The position numbers and the translations under genes are program-made. A stretch of 64,000 nucleotides of DNA, from assembly GCA_030737835.1 (NCBI GenBank), contig JAUJYN010000035.1:186001-250000 (forward strand). Reading direction: 5' to 3'. The notes under the pieces were generated by a model. That model saw only the letters and a program-made list of their open reading frames with translations. It ran no database searches and was not told where the DNA came from. Every line of letters begins with the position of its first letter. Position 1 is the stretch's first letter. This DNA comes from Acorus gramineus (lineage: Eukaryota > Streptophyta > Magnoliopsida > Acorales > Acoraceae). Below, piece after piece: positions 46,711 through 58,730 of the stretch.

Positions 46711-46848
46711 ACCACCACTGCCGTTAGTTAAAACCCCTCGTATCGTATCGTATAAATGTTAGGCTTTTCATCTTTCCCCCTCATGAAACCTTCCGATTCA
46801 TGCCTTACCCATTCAATCCCGTTGTTAAAACCCCTCGTCTTCTCCAAG

Positions 46849-47880
46849 ATGTCAACCGACGGTGTTCCACAAACGATCGCATTCACTCGCACGACATTGA
46901 GGAGCTTCACCGACAAAGCACGATCACCCCGTCCCTATTTATGTGGATCTATCGTCGATCTCTTCTTTCCTCTCTGTGTAAAAAAAAAAATTTCTGCCAT
47001 TACGAAGGTGCGCTCATCGTTCGCATATAAATGATGCATAGTTTGAATCACATGTTATTTTTTATCGTCAAACCCTCCTTTTTGGGTTTAATATTTTGGT
47101 TCTTCATTCTTCATATATTTTTGTTTATGGGCTTCTCATGTTATGTATGAGGAAAGAAATTTCTGTTCTTCAACTCATTATTTATTATAGGTTCGTACAG
47201 TTAGACTTGACTTCTTCATTCACTGAATTAATTCTTTCCTAACGAGGAATTAAATATTCAATTTAGCCAAAACTTTTAACCTTGATGATTTAGAACAACA
47301 TTCAAATGTTGTGCTATAATATTAAGTTTTCGTTTACATTCGTCTATGGACAAAGTATCATGTTATGAAAGTTTTTTTTCCCCTTCTTAATCAATGTTTG
47401 TAGTTAATCCGCTTATTATTGCATTGTGCCTTTCATTGTTAGTTGTAACACAAAAGTTAAAACAAAAAAATTAATACAAAATACATTGTTTTGTCCTTAA
47501 CAGATTCTTCTTCGTTACTCTATTATGTTTGGACATAGGACAGGTGTACATCCGGTGGTAAGTACCTTCATTAAAATAATGTTTGCTTATATCATTTTAT
47601 CATATTGCAACTATGAGTTATTTGAATATTCATTTTGGGTTGGATTTTAAATTTTTTTTAAAATTTTTTGCAATGTGATTTTCATGAATTTTGGCTCAGG
47701 CAAGTGAGAAGATTGGTCTTTTGCTTTTGCTTGTAATTAAAATTTCATTGTTATCTGTGTTATTTAAATTTGTATTTTATATTTTAGTTTAAGTAACACA
47801 TCCATATACATTCTAAATTTGTATTTGAAAAAAAAATCAGATATTCGAACACCTAGAACAATTGGTATTTACTCTGAAAA
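46849..47880 (+). CDS. Weak multi-exon gene candidate (hypothetical)
   Basis: A less AT-rich stretch with ATG at 46849 encodes MSTDGVPQTIAFTRTTLRSF and reaches a possible donor GAAG/GTGCGC at 47007. Downstream exon-like segments with splice-site-like ends are ATTCTTCTTCG...CCGGTG/GTAAGT (about 47504-47562) and ATATTCGAACACC...AAATCTG/GTATGC (about 47840-47893). I recognise no domain and the exons have not been shown to join in frame. It could be a degraded gene fragment captured by a transposon. Confidence 0.2.
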
Positions 47881-48406
47881 GTATGCAAATCTGGTATGCA
47901 TGATAAATTATACATGTTTGTTTTAGTTTGTTTTATATATATAGCTTAATTCAATTACCTTGTATGATTATCATAATTTCTTAACATTTTAATATCTCCA
48001 CTTTTATTTTTATGTGAGGCTTAATTTGTTAAGGAGATAAAGGGGTTGATAATAACCCACCCCATTTGTAGTAAAATTAGAATAAATTATGGATAAGAAC
48101 AACAAAGAAGTTTTCAATAGATTCAATATGTAGGGAGAAATAAAGTATAGCACATATCATGAAATTCTAGATATATATGTTTGATTCCTTTGATGTATAT
48201 AGCTTTTCTATGTGAAAAAACATGTAAATTTCTGTTGTAAATGATCAGAGGTGAAGCTTTTTATGTATAAAAATACAGCTAATACAGGGGATTTCTTTTG
48301 GAGGAAAGATAGTTTCATTAAATCATGCTATGGGATTGAAATTGTGCTATACCATTAACCTTCAACTTTCATAATTTGTTTACCATTCAAATGGTGTGTT
48401 ATAGTA

Positions 48407-49104
48407 TTAAGTTTTCATTTACATTCGTCTGTTGGCAAAGGAGGATAACTTTATTTTGGGTTTGGTGGAGTTAATGCCAAAATTGGCTTTTAAATTTTTA
48501 GTTTCTTTTAGTTAATCCAGCATTTAGAATTTTTTTCCTTCTTTCTGAAGTTTGGTTAATTGTTATGCTTCTCTTGATTTAAAAACTATCTAGGAAAAGT
48601 TTAGCCCTCTATATTTTGAGTCTGTTAAAAATTATTTGATTTTTGTATTAGTCTCTTTATATTTTTTTTTGTTATATGAGTTTAGTTATACTCATTCTGT
48701 GGATGTGTTTGAAGGCTACTTTAGGTTTGTCATGAAATATTTATATGTTCTGTGTTAAGTTTTCATTTACATTCGTCTGTTGGCAAAGGAGGATAACTTT
48801 ATTTTGGGTTTGGTGGAGTTAATGCCAAAATTGGCTTTTAAATTTTTAGTTTCTTTTAGTTAATCCAGCATTTAGAATTTTTTTCCTTCTTTCTGAAGTT
48901 TGGTTAATTGTTATGCTTCTCTTGATTTAAAAACTATCTAGGAAAAGTTTAGCCCTCTATATTTTGAGTCTGTTAAAAATTATTTGATTTTTTTGTATTA
49001 ATCTCTTTATTTATTTTTTTGGTTATATGAGTTTAGTTATACTCATTCTGTGGATGTGTTTGAAGACTACTTTAGGTTTGTCATGAAATATTTATATGTT
49101 CTGT
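48407..49104. repeat. Nearly identical tandem duplication, about 350-bp unit
   Basis: Copy 1 (48407-48754) and copy 2 (48755 to about 49104) both begin TTAAGTTTTCATTTACATTC and both end near GTCATGAAATATTTATATG. They differ only at a few bases and small indels (period 348 growing to 351). The near-identity implies a recent event. A more diverged relative of the first part lies at 47337-47365. Confidence 0.9.
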
Positions 49105-49687
49105 GTGTATGTTCTTCCATGGTTTTGTATACAATATAGACATCTTGTCTATCCCCATAATATACAATACACTTGAAATGCAACACAGTCGTGTCTTTGA
49201 GATTTTGTTTTTCCTTTGGTACAGTTGAAATAATTGTATTTTATCATAAATAGATATAATACATATTAATTTATTCAAGATTTGATTCTCAGCAATCAAA
49301 TAAGATAGAGCAACAGTAGAAGAGAAGTCTACTATTGCTATCCCAGCAATCAAGGAGAACTATTACTCTGTTACTGATATTTTTCTACTGACTATACGAT
49401 AGGCGAGAGTGTAGATTTTTTTTATTTATTTTAGTAGTCTGTCAAATTGGGTAGCTTGAAGCAGTGACTCATGGATTTAGGTTTGGTAGATTAATTTTGG
49501 GTTCTTCTTTAGTTTTTGAGGGTTTTTTTTTGTGCATCTTGAGGAGATTTGCACTAACATGACAAGAACATGTAATAGTTGATATATAAGGTTTGAAGTT
49601 TAAAATATTTTAAAAAAATGACTCACTATTGTGTTTTCTGTTTTCTCTTAGTTGTTGTGGCTAATCAAAATTGAAACTTTTTAGGCT
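49105..49687. other. Intergenic or 3' flanking DNA of the minus-strand gene fragment
   Basis: AT-rich sequence with no recognised feature. It may include the 3' UTR of the gene that ends at 49688. Confidence 0.35.
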
Positions 49688-50770
49688 TTACTTGAGGCTA
49701 CATGGTGTTTCCAACTTTTTCTCTACCTCTTCATTTGAAATGTTGATCTCTACAGTGTCCTCAATGTCTATTGCATAGCTCTGACCTCTGTCAATCTTGG
49801 GTGTTGTTTCCTGAAGCTGATTGCTTTCTTTTCCATTTCCTTGAAAGCTTTCTATTGTTTCATGTTTAATGAATTCAATGGAATCTTTAACCTGCATGGT
49901 AGCAAAGTTTAAACTTAGCAACCTTCAACAAATGGGATATCAATTTGACAACCTATTTTTATCTTACCTTTCCATATGGGTTATCAATTTCACTGGCATC
50001 TTTTGTATAATGTATTTCTTCAAAGATCTTTCACTTGGGTGCTCCCTCCTTGAGCATCACACCTTCCTTTTCATTTTCCAAAAAGCTTTGTTCAGATATT
50101 CTTTCTACAATGAGTACATCATGGGTTTCTTCCACCTATTTGTCATAAAATTTCAATATAGTTAAGAAAAAAGAAAGAAAGAAGATGTAGCCCTTTATAT
50201 AATTCCAACACGAAATCGACATTGGAAATTCTTTACTTCTAAGGATTCCTCAGCATCAGTTATTCCATGCATCTGATCTTTTGGGTCTAGCAAATCAATA
50301 GCTGCTGCTTCTTGCTTCTTGCCTCCCTTTTCATCTTCTTGAATGGTCTCCACACATACAGTATCCAAGTCTTTAACCTGAGTGAAATAGGAATTTATAC
50401 TGGAAGATGTAGAGAAGGAAAAAAATACTAGGAACTTCAGAATGTACTTTACAATTTGACTCTGCTTCATAATTGTAATTTATGAACTCTCTTTCCCTTC
50501 ATTTATATCTAAATTCTGATATTTCAAGATAGCTGATTTTGATTCTGTTTCACTCACCTTCTCGCCTTCATTCTCATCCTTTGGTGAGCTTTCTTGAGTT
50601 GCTTCTTCTCTGATGTCCATATAGTTGGATTCATTTATCTGCGGCACAAATGAAGTTCACTTAGTAGTCAAGAACATATATGAAAGTTTTGAACACCCTC
50701 AGTTTTCTCATACTACCTCATCAGAGATTTCAACATCTGTAGAATTGTTTGCATCATTTTTTTTAGTGTC
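49688..50770 (-). CDS. Gene fragment for an acidic, low-complexity protein (several small phase-0 exons)
   Basis: Exon-like segments on the minus strand, 5' to 3', are as follows. 50770-50717 has 18 codons (DTKKNDANNSTDVEISDE) with donor GAG/GTAGTA. 50638-50558 has 27 codons (INESNYMDIREEATQESSPK...) with donor AAG/GTGAGTG. 50377-50237 has 47 codons (VKDLDTVCVETIQEDEKGGK...). One around 50135-50035 starts VEETHDVLIVERISEQSF, with an uncertain donor. 49891-49688 has 67 codons plus stop (VKDSIEFIKHETIESF...). Those with clear borders are multiples of three with phase-0 junctions and AG/GT borders, and all encode Glu/Asp/Lys/Ser-rich sequence. Two start VKD. No domain is recognised; such modular acidic proteins are often long coiled or disordered scaffolds. 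LTR N lies about 110 bp beyond the first exon seen, so upstream exons are displaced or lost. Confidence 0.5.
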
Positions 50771-50881
50771 CTGTTCAATGGGGGAAAATCTTAGAGTGGT
50801 ATCTGCATGGAATTTCATGGAAGCTTGGAATCATTATATGCAATACTGAAGTATATTTATATTGGAATGTATGAAGCGGTA

Positions 50882-53800
50882 TGTTATATATGTGTCACAT
50901 TTTGCCTTCTGGTCACCTTTGGAACATTTTTGGCAGTTTTTTTTCAACTTTTTCTTTTTTTCGATCGGAACCGCTAAAATTTTAGACTTTTAGCTATCAT
51001 CATGAGCTTGAGAACTCCGATTGAAAATCTAACTGCACATTATGTGTCCTGGTGCCATTTCAAACCACTCACAAAAATTTCATCGAATTCCGGTAACGTT
51101 TCAGAATTTGGCAATTCCGAATCGTATCCGGGTTTTGACCAAGTGGGAATGTCAAAGGGGGACTTGACCAAGTCAAAGAGGACTTTGACCAAGTCAAGTT
51201 TGACCATTGACTTGGTTAATTTCTTTTGTTTGTTTGTGTGGTTGGGTTGACTCAAAGTCAAACACCAAAAACCCTAAATTTTTTCTAAGTGTGTGAGTGT
51301 GTGAGTGTGTGTGTGTGAGTATGTGTGCCCTAAAGTGGGCGTCCCCCTTCTTTCTCTTCTCTTCTCTTCTCTTCTTCATCTCTCTCACACACAAAACACT
51401 CCACCTCTCCCTCTTGTTATTTTCCCCCATTAGAGGTAGTAGGAGAAGTTGAAATGGAAGGCCATAGAAGAGAAAAAGAAAGGTGGGGTTGTGATCTACC
51501 TCTCCATGGTTTTTGTTTTGGATTTCCCCTTTCTCTACCTCCCTCTCATGGCCTCCCCTTCTCCCCTGTTTCAGCCATTGTTAGGGCTGAGGGTGGTGGT
51601 GGTGGTCTTGGTGGTGGCAATTTGGTGCGCGAAGGACACCTGAGCTTCCTCCCTTGTTCTTCCTCTCTTCGGGTAAGTCTTCCGCCTCCCCTAGCTAGGT
51701 TAGATGTTTGATTAGAGGGTTTATGTCACGCCCCAGGGCGGCCGTCCCCGGGACGCGGCAAGTGTATACATGATATCAGCAGTCTATACAAGAGATCAAT
51801 AACATACTCTAAACAACAACTAAAATGACAACATAGACGAAAGCAAGGCTGACATGATATATACACAGATAGTGAAAGCTAAAAGACTGAGTCTGTAATT
51901 CAAAAACATACTACAGACTCGATACATAATCAACTGTCCTGTGAGAGCCAATATACACACATACATCCAGATAATATACAAACGAGTGCCCAAGCACGGA
52001 AATATAATACATACAAGCCAAAGAAAGGATGTTGATGGCCTCTAATACTCGCGGGACGTGGCGCTACTCCGCTACTGATGAAGTCTCTCGGAAAGCTCCT
52101 CCTTCAGATCCGAATCAGTAATAACTGGAGAAAAATTATGCGAGGGGTGAGCCACACGCTCAGTGAATAGCACAACCCATGCATCACAATTTATATTAAC
52201 CACAATAATTATTAAAAGCCTCAAAGTGGCAGGAACTACACAATCCAGTGGGTCGCTACATCGCCGACCCACCACACCCTCACCCTCACCCCTCAATAGG
52301 TGACATAGGATATTGGGACTGACTAGGCTGTTAATCACCCTTGGTCCACCGATAGACTCTCCTCCACTCCGTAGGCCGCATGGCCACTCCCACATTCAGC
52401 ACAGTCCGAATCCAAAATCAGGAGGTACCTACTGATGGGAGCCCTCTCGCGGGACGACCTTTCTAACACTGGGCAGTCTCTACATGGATCCAACGAAGGG
52501 AACAGAAACAGCCTATCCATACGCATACGATCCACTCGGATCCGCCGACACCGATCTCAACTCTACTAATGACATGAATTCTTCAGAATTCCTCCAGGGC
52601 GCATAACTAAGATGTGGGGAATCATATATTATAATATTATCGGGAAAAGAAACCTTGGGAGGGCACCATGAGGTTCCGATATAGGACATCCCGACAACCA
52701 AACAAGGAACACGGAGTACCCTAGCCCGGGTCTCAATGTTGACCTCGCAAGGCCCCTTATAATATCCCCTAAGGCATGCTAATAGACATAAGTTTGCATT
52801 TAATTTAATAAATTAAACTAATAGGACACATGCATAGGTCGAGGCTTTCCTAGCATGAAAACATGGGGACAGGATGCATGGCTCTTACACATATCCTAAG
52901 GGTGCAAGTCCCTAACATACAAGGTCTAGGGTAGCATGCATACTACATATTAATCATGCTTGCATGGATTACATATTACACGGGTTAATATTAAACTATG
53001 GTGCCCCAGGGGAGGACGGTACACGCCCAAGTGCATATAACGCCTCCCTACTGGGTTGGATTGTCCCACTCACCAATAACCGGGTCGTCGCGCGACCGTC
53101 CGCCAAGATCTGCAAGACATGGTAATCAACTCGGTGAGTAAAATACACAAAAATACACTAAAATACACAAAAATACCCAACACTCGGACAAGCGTACATA
53201 CGGCCCGTACGCACGCGAGTCCGAGCACCCCGACTCACTCCCGAACCCCCGGGCAGCCGTACGCACTGCCACCCGACCCAGGCGCACAGCCGCGCCCCAG
53301 CCAGCGCGCCCAGACGCACTGCCGAGCCCCTGCCCGCATGCCCGGACACGCTGCCGATCCCCCCGGGTGCACCGCACGCTCACTGCGCCCCAGCGCAGCA
53401 ACCCGCGCGCACCCCGCGCAGCACCACCCCCTCGCCTCACCGCGCGCGCACAGCACGCCCTGCGCCTCTGCGCAGCGCTCCGCGCGCACGCCCCCGCACG
53501 GCCCCCTGTGCGCAGCACCTGCACGCGGCCCCCCGCGCACAGCACGCACTGTGCCTCTGCGCAGCGCCCCGCGCGCACGCCCCCGCACGGCGCCCAACGC
53601 GCAGCACCCGCACACTCCTGCTCCACCTGCGCGCACGCCCGCGTGCCCTGCCCGCCCTGCCTGCCTGCGCTGCCAGCCTACCTGAGACAACCCTACCACC
53701 TCCCTGACGGCCACCAATGGCCACCAACAGCCACCAACAGCCATACATACCCAAAAACACCCTCCTAACATGCATCTAAACAAGAAAAGGAAGGAAAGAA

Positions 53801-55597
53801 ACCTCACCCAAGGAAGGAAAGGAAGGAAGGGAAGATCGGTTGCTCTTCGCGCACCGAAACACCACCTCAAAGACCACCACCACCGAGATCTCCTTCAGCC
53901 CTAAAAATGGCTGAAATCAGAGGAGAAAAGGGGGCATGAGAGGGGGTCACACTTGAGGGAACTCGAATCCGAGACCACCGGAAGGTAGATCGGGAGCTCA
54001 CCTATCTTTTCTCTTCTTAGGGTTTTTGGTTTCAAGCACCCTAGCTAGGTCAAAAATGGGATTTAAAGAGGGAGAGAGAGAGAAATTTTTGGGGAAGATG
54101 ATGAATAGTGGGGGGATGTTGTAGTCGTGGGATTTTATTATCCTCACACCCACACCACACACACTCACACCACTTAGATTAGCCCTAATTAGGTTTAGGC
54201 TCGATTAGATTAGGTTTAAGTGTGGTTTGACCCAAGTCAACCCAGCCACACAAAAAGACAAAACCATTTGACCAAGTCAACGGTCAACTTTGACAAAGTC
54301 AAGCCTCCCAATGACTTCTCGCTCGGTCAAAACCCGGATACGCTTCGGAACTGCGAAATTCTGAAACGTTACCGGAATTCAATGAAATTTTTGTGAGCCA
54401 CTTGGAATGGCACCAGGACACATAATATGCAGTTATATTTTCAATCGGCGTCCTCAAACTCAGAATGATAGCTAACAGTCCAAAATTTTAGCGGTTCTGA
54501 TCGAAAAATGAAAAAACTGAAAAACTGCCAAAATGGTCCAATGGTTACCAGAAGGCAAAAAGTGACACATATATAACAGTTTAAATGGTTATGCATGCTT
54601 GCATGGGTGTTAGGGGGGTGAGGATAGGCTGAGGAGGGGGTGGAGAGGGCTCGGGCGCCCGTGCGAAGTCATTCGCGCGCGTGCGCGCTGGCGAGCGCGC
54701 GCTCGTACGCGCAGACGCGTGGGCGTGCGCGCGGGGTGCTGCGTCGGCGCTCAATGCGCGCGGGTACGCGCTGGCTGGGTGCGCGGTGCGAGTAGGCGCG
54801 CGGGCAGGGGCGCGGCAGTGCGCCAGGGGCGCAGGGGCGCGTGCGGGCGTGCGCATTCGTGCGTGCGCGTGCGGGGGGCCATGCGTATGGCTGCCCGAGG
54901 GTTCGGGAGGGTGTCGGGGCACTCGTACTCGCGTGCGTACGCGCGTGCTCGCATGCGTGCGGGTCCGTATGCATGCTTGTCCGAGTATTGGGTATTTCTA
55001 GTAAATTTCTTATGTATTTGTGTAGTTTACTCACCATATTGAATGCCCATGTCTTGCAGATCTTGACGGACGGTCACGCGACGACCTGGGTCTCGGGGCG
55101 TGGGACAATCCAACCCAGTAGGGAGGCGTTCGATGCACGTAGGCGTGCATTGCCCTCCCCTGGGGCACCATAATTGTTATTAACTTGTAATAGATGTAAA
55201 ACTATGCATGCATGATTAATATGATGTATCCATGCCACCTTAGACTTTGTATGCTAGGGAAATGCACCCTTATATCATGTATAGAGGCCTATGCATGCCC
55301 AGACACCAAGCCCCGAACTATGCATGTTCCCATCTAGTTTAATCTAATTAAATAAAAATGAGAGCATATAGTTATAAGCATGCCTTAGAGAATATTATAA
55401 CCTTGTTGTTATAATATATGTTTCCCCTCATCTTAGTTATGCGCCCTGGAGGAATTCTTGAGAATTCATGACATTAGTAAAGTTACAAATCGGTGTCGAC
55501 GGATCCAAGAGGATCGTATCCGTGTGAGTAGGCTGTCTTCTCCTCTTGGTTGGATCCGATGTAGGAACTCCTCGGCGTTGGCTGGCCTGACAGAGGG
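50882..55597 (+). mobile_element. LTR N (forward), carrying LTR L and invaded by the 55.6-kb gypsy element
   Basis: The LTR starts TGTTATATATGTGTCAC at 50882. The segment 50882-51723 holds the U3-like part and donor CGG/GTAAGT (about 51673). After LTR L it resumes at 54579 with the duplicated GTTTA and runs through the CpG tract (54655-54975), the exon-like block (55061-55096, whose donor is mutated to GGGCGTGG) and the stem-loop (55121-55159). It is then broken at 55597 by the gypsy element. Its 3' end must lie beyond the window. It separates the acidic-protein gene fragment from any upstream exons. Confidence 0.85.
51724..54578 (-). mobile_element. Solo LTR L (reverse, TSD GTTTA), nested in LTR N
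   Basis: On the plus strand it starts TGTCACGCCCCAGGGCGG and ends GTGACACATATATAACA. It is flanked by GTTTA (51719-51723 and 54579-54583) and is 2855 bp. It contains reverse copies of the short frame (stop at 52072-52074), one G-rich hairpin unit (about 52250-52290), the stem-loop (53010-53048), the exon-like block (about 53070-53112) and the CpG tract (53213-53640). It entered LTR N about 50 bp after the candidate donor. Confidence 0.92.
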
Positions 55598-57247
55598 TGT
55601 TATATATGTGTCAGTTTTTGCCTGCTGGTAACCATTGGAGCATTTTGGCAGTTTCTGAGTTTTTTTCATTTTTCGATCGGAACCGCAAAATTTTGGACTA
55701 TTAGCTATCGTCCTGTGTTTGAGGACTCTGATTGAAAATCTAACTGCATATTATGTGTCCTGGTGCCATTTTAAGCCACTCACGAAAATTTCATCGAATT
55801 CTGGTACGTTTCAGAATTTCGCAGTTCCGCGGCGTATCCGGGTTTTGACCGAGTGAGAAGTCATTGGGAGACTTTGACTTGGTCAATGTGGACCCTTGAC
55901 TTGGTCAAATGATTTTGGATTTTAGTGTGGTTGGGTTGACTAGGGTCAAACCACACTTAAGCCTCCCTAAGCTAGCTTAAACCCTAATTAACCTAGCTTA
56001 ACCTAATCTAATTGAGGTTTGACTTATTTAAAGAAAGCAAAAAGGTGCTCTTCACTATTCATTGTCTTCTCCAACTCTTTTTCTCTCTCCCCCTCTCTCT
56101 TTTTCAAGCTTTTGAGCCACCTAGGGTCCTCAAAGCTTAAAACCTAAATCGTAGAAAGGGTAGATCCGGTCCCGATCTACACCCCGGTGGTTTCAAATCC
56201 GAATTCCGGTGAGTCTAGCCCTTTCTTCCGCCCTCTCTACTCCTCAGATCGGAGCCATTTTGGAGGTGGGAAGGGGTCTTGGTGGTGGAGACCCTTGGAG
56301 AGGCGTTTCGGTGCACAGAGAGCAACCGAACATCCCTTCCTTCCCTTGGTAAGCTCTTTTTCCTCTTCTTTTTGGCTTCGATGCTTGTTAGGAGGGTGGA
56401 TTTGAGGTTGGGTGGTGGTCGGCGGCTGTGGGTGGCTGTCGGTGGTGGTTGGGGGCGGTCGGAGGCCATTGGTGGCGGGTGGTTGGTGGTGGAGGTGCTC
56501 GGACAGGGTGGTGGTCTGTCCCTGGCAGGATGGCAGCAGGCAGGCGCAGCAGGCAGCGCTCAGGCGTGCAGTGGCAGGGCGCGCGGGCTCGTGCGCGTGG
56601 ACGTGCGCGCGGGCATGCGCTTGGGTGGCGCTGGGCGTGGGCGTGCTGGCTGTGTTGGGTGCTGGGTGTGCTGGGCGAGGGTGTTAGGCGCTGGGCAGAG
56701 GCGCAGGCGTGCGCGCGGTGAGGTGAGCAGCGGATGCGCGAGGGGGGGGGGGGGGGCTGTGCGTGTGGGGCGCAGTGCGCGCGGGTGCACCGGTGCGGGG
56801 CTGGTCGAGCGGATGGTGCGGGCTGGTGGTGCGCGCGGAGTGCGCGCGGAGCGAGGCGAGGGCAGCGGAGGTGCGCGCGTGGTGCGCGCGGGGCAGGCGC
56901 TGGGCGCGTGGGGCGTGTGGTGTGCGCGCGGGCCAGAGCGGGGGTGCGGTGTGCGCGCGGGCTGCTGCGATGGGGCGCAGTGGCCGCGGTGCACCCGGGT
57001 GGCTCGGCTGCATGTCCAGGCGTGCGGGCAGGGGCCCGACGGTGCGCCTGGGTGCGCAGGCTGAGGCGCGGCGGCGCATCCGGGGCGGGTGGCCTTGCGG
57101 GTGGTTGCCGGGGGTGCGGGAGTGAGTCGGGGTGCTCGGGCTAGCGTGCGTACGGGCCGTATGCACGTTTGCCCGAGTGTTGGGTATTTATTGTGTATTT
57201 TGGGGTTTGTGTATTTTACTCACCGGGTTGATTACCCTGTCTTGCAG

Positions 57248-57283
57248 ATCCTGACAGACGGTCGCGCGACGACCAGTTTACCG
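57248..57283 (+). other. 36-nt exon-like block in the 5' LTR
   Basis: The block starts ATCCTGACAGACGG and lies between TGTCTTGCAG and GTGAGTGG. Substitutions relative to the LTR C copy leave both splice-site motifs and the 36-nt length unchanged. Confidence 0.5.
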
Positions 57284-57308
57284 GTGAGTGGGACAACTCA
57301 ACCCAGTT

Positions 57309-57347
57309 GGGAGGCGCTACATGCACTTGGGCGTGTACCGTCCTCCC
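57309..57347 (+). other. Conserved stem-loop next to the exon-like block (5' LTR copy)
   Basis: GGGAGG/CCTCCC and TACATGC/GCGTGTA form the arms. Relative to LTRs C and H (TATATGC/GCGTATA), one T-A pair has become C-G. Confidence 0.6.
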
Positions 57348-58730
57348 CTGGGGCACATAGTTAATATTAACTGTTATTTTAATCCATGTAAGCATGATCT
57401 ATGTGTAGAATGCATGCCACCCTAGACTTGTATGTTAGGGACTTGCACCCTTAGGATATGTGCATGAGCCGTGCATCCTGTCACCTCGTTATCATGCTAG
57501 GAAAGCCCGACCTATGCATGCGTCCTATTAGTTTGATTTATTTACTTAAATGCAAGCTTGTGATATTGTTAGCATGCCTTGGGGAATATAAGGGGGCCTT
57601 GCGAGGTAAACATTGAGACCCGGGCTAGGGTACTCCGTGTTCCTTGTTTGGTTGGCGGGATGTCCTATATCGGGACCTCAGGTTGCCCTCCCAAGGTCTC
57701 TTTTCCTCATTATTATTATCTTATGTATTCCCCGCATCTTGGTTATGCGCGCTGGAGGAATTCTGAAGAATTCAAGACATTAGAGTTGTAGAGATGTGCT
57801 GTCAGCGGATCCGAGTGGATCATATGCGATGGATAGGCTGTTCTGTTCCCTTCGTTGGATCCGTGTAGAGACTACCTCAGCGTTAGAAAGGTCGTCCCGT
57901 GCAGGGGCTCCCATCAGTAGGCACCTCCTGATTTGGTAGACGGACTGTGCTGAATGTGGGAGTGGCCAAACGACCTACGGAGTGGGGAGAGACTATCGGT
58001 GGACCAAGGGTGACCAACAGCCTAGTCAGTCCCAAGAGCCTATGTCACCTATTGAGGGGTGAGGGTGAGGGTGTGGTGGGCCGGCGATGTGGCGACCCAC
58101 TGGATTGTGTAAGGATGATTATCAGCCTATTAAGTCCCAACATCCTTTGTCACCTATTGAGGGGTGAGGGTGAGGGTGAGGGTATGGTGGTTCGGCGATG
58201 TAACGAACCCCGGATTTGTGTTGTTTATGCCATTTCGAGGCTAGTGACTTGATTAAATGTGGTTAATATAAACTGTATGCATGGGTTGTGCTATTCACTG
58301 AGCGTGTGGCTCACCCCTCGCATAATTATTTTCTTCAGTGATTACCGAGGCGGACTTGAAGGAGGAGCTTCCCGAGCGACTACACCAGTAGCGGAGTAGC
58401 GCCACGTCCCTCGAGTTTTGAGGCCATCAGCATCCTTTGTATGTATATATTTCTGTGCTTGGGCACCTAGTATGGATTGTATTTGGATGTATTGTGGATA
58501 TATTGGCTCTCACAGGACATATGATTATGTATCGAGTCTGTAAAGTGTTGTTGATTTACAGATTCAGTCTTTTGCTTCCGCTTTTCTGTGTATACATCAT
58601 GTCAGCCCTTTTGTTGTGTTGTCTTTTAGCTGTTGTTTATGGTATATTATTGATCTCCTGTATTGACTGCTGATATCATGTATACCCTTGCCGCGTCCCG
58701 GGGACGGCCGCCCTGGGGCGTGACAAAAGT

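Larger units (their letters stand above)
55598..58725 (+). mobile_element. 5' LTR of a Ty3/gypsy element
   Basis: The LTR begins TGTTATATATGTGTCA and ends CCTGGGGCGTGACA (3128 bp), followed 5 bp later by the primer-binding site. It is a complete reference copy of the family. It contains the frame open to donor TTG/GTAAGC (56349), the CpG tract (56515-57150), exon-like block (57248-57283), stem-loop (57309-57347), two G-rich hairpin units (58055-58210), acceptor CTTCAG ending at 58338, a short frame closing at 58391 and the 3' hairpin (58534-58565). GAGGG at 55593-55597 is the expected left target copy; its partner lies outside the window. Confidence 0.92.

Noticed and set aside
46728-46916. 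Minus-strand frame opposite the 46.8-kb candidate
   Set aside because: No splice-supported context or recognisable domain; it is most likely a shadow of the plus-strand candidate or chance.
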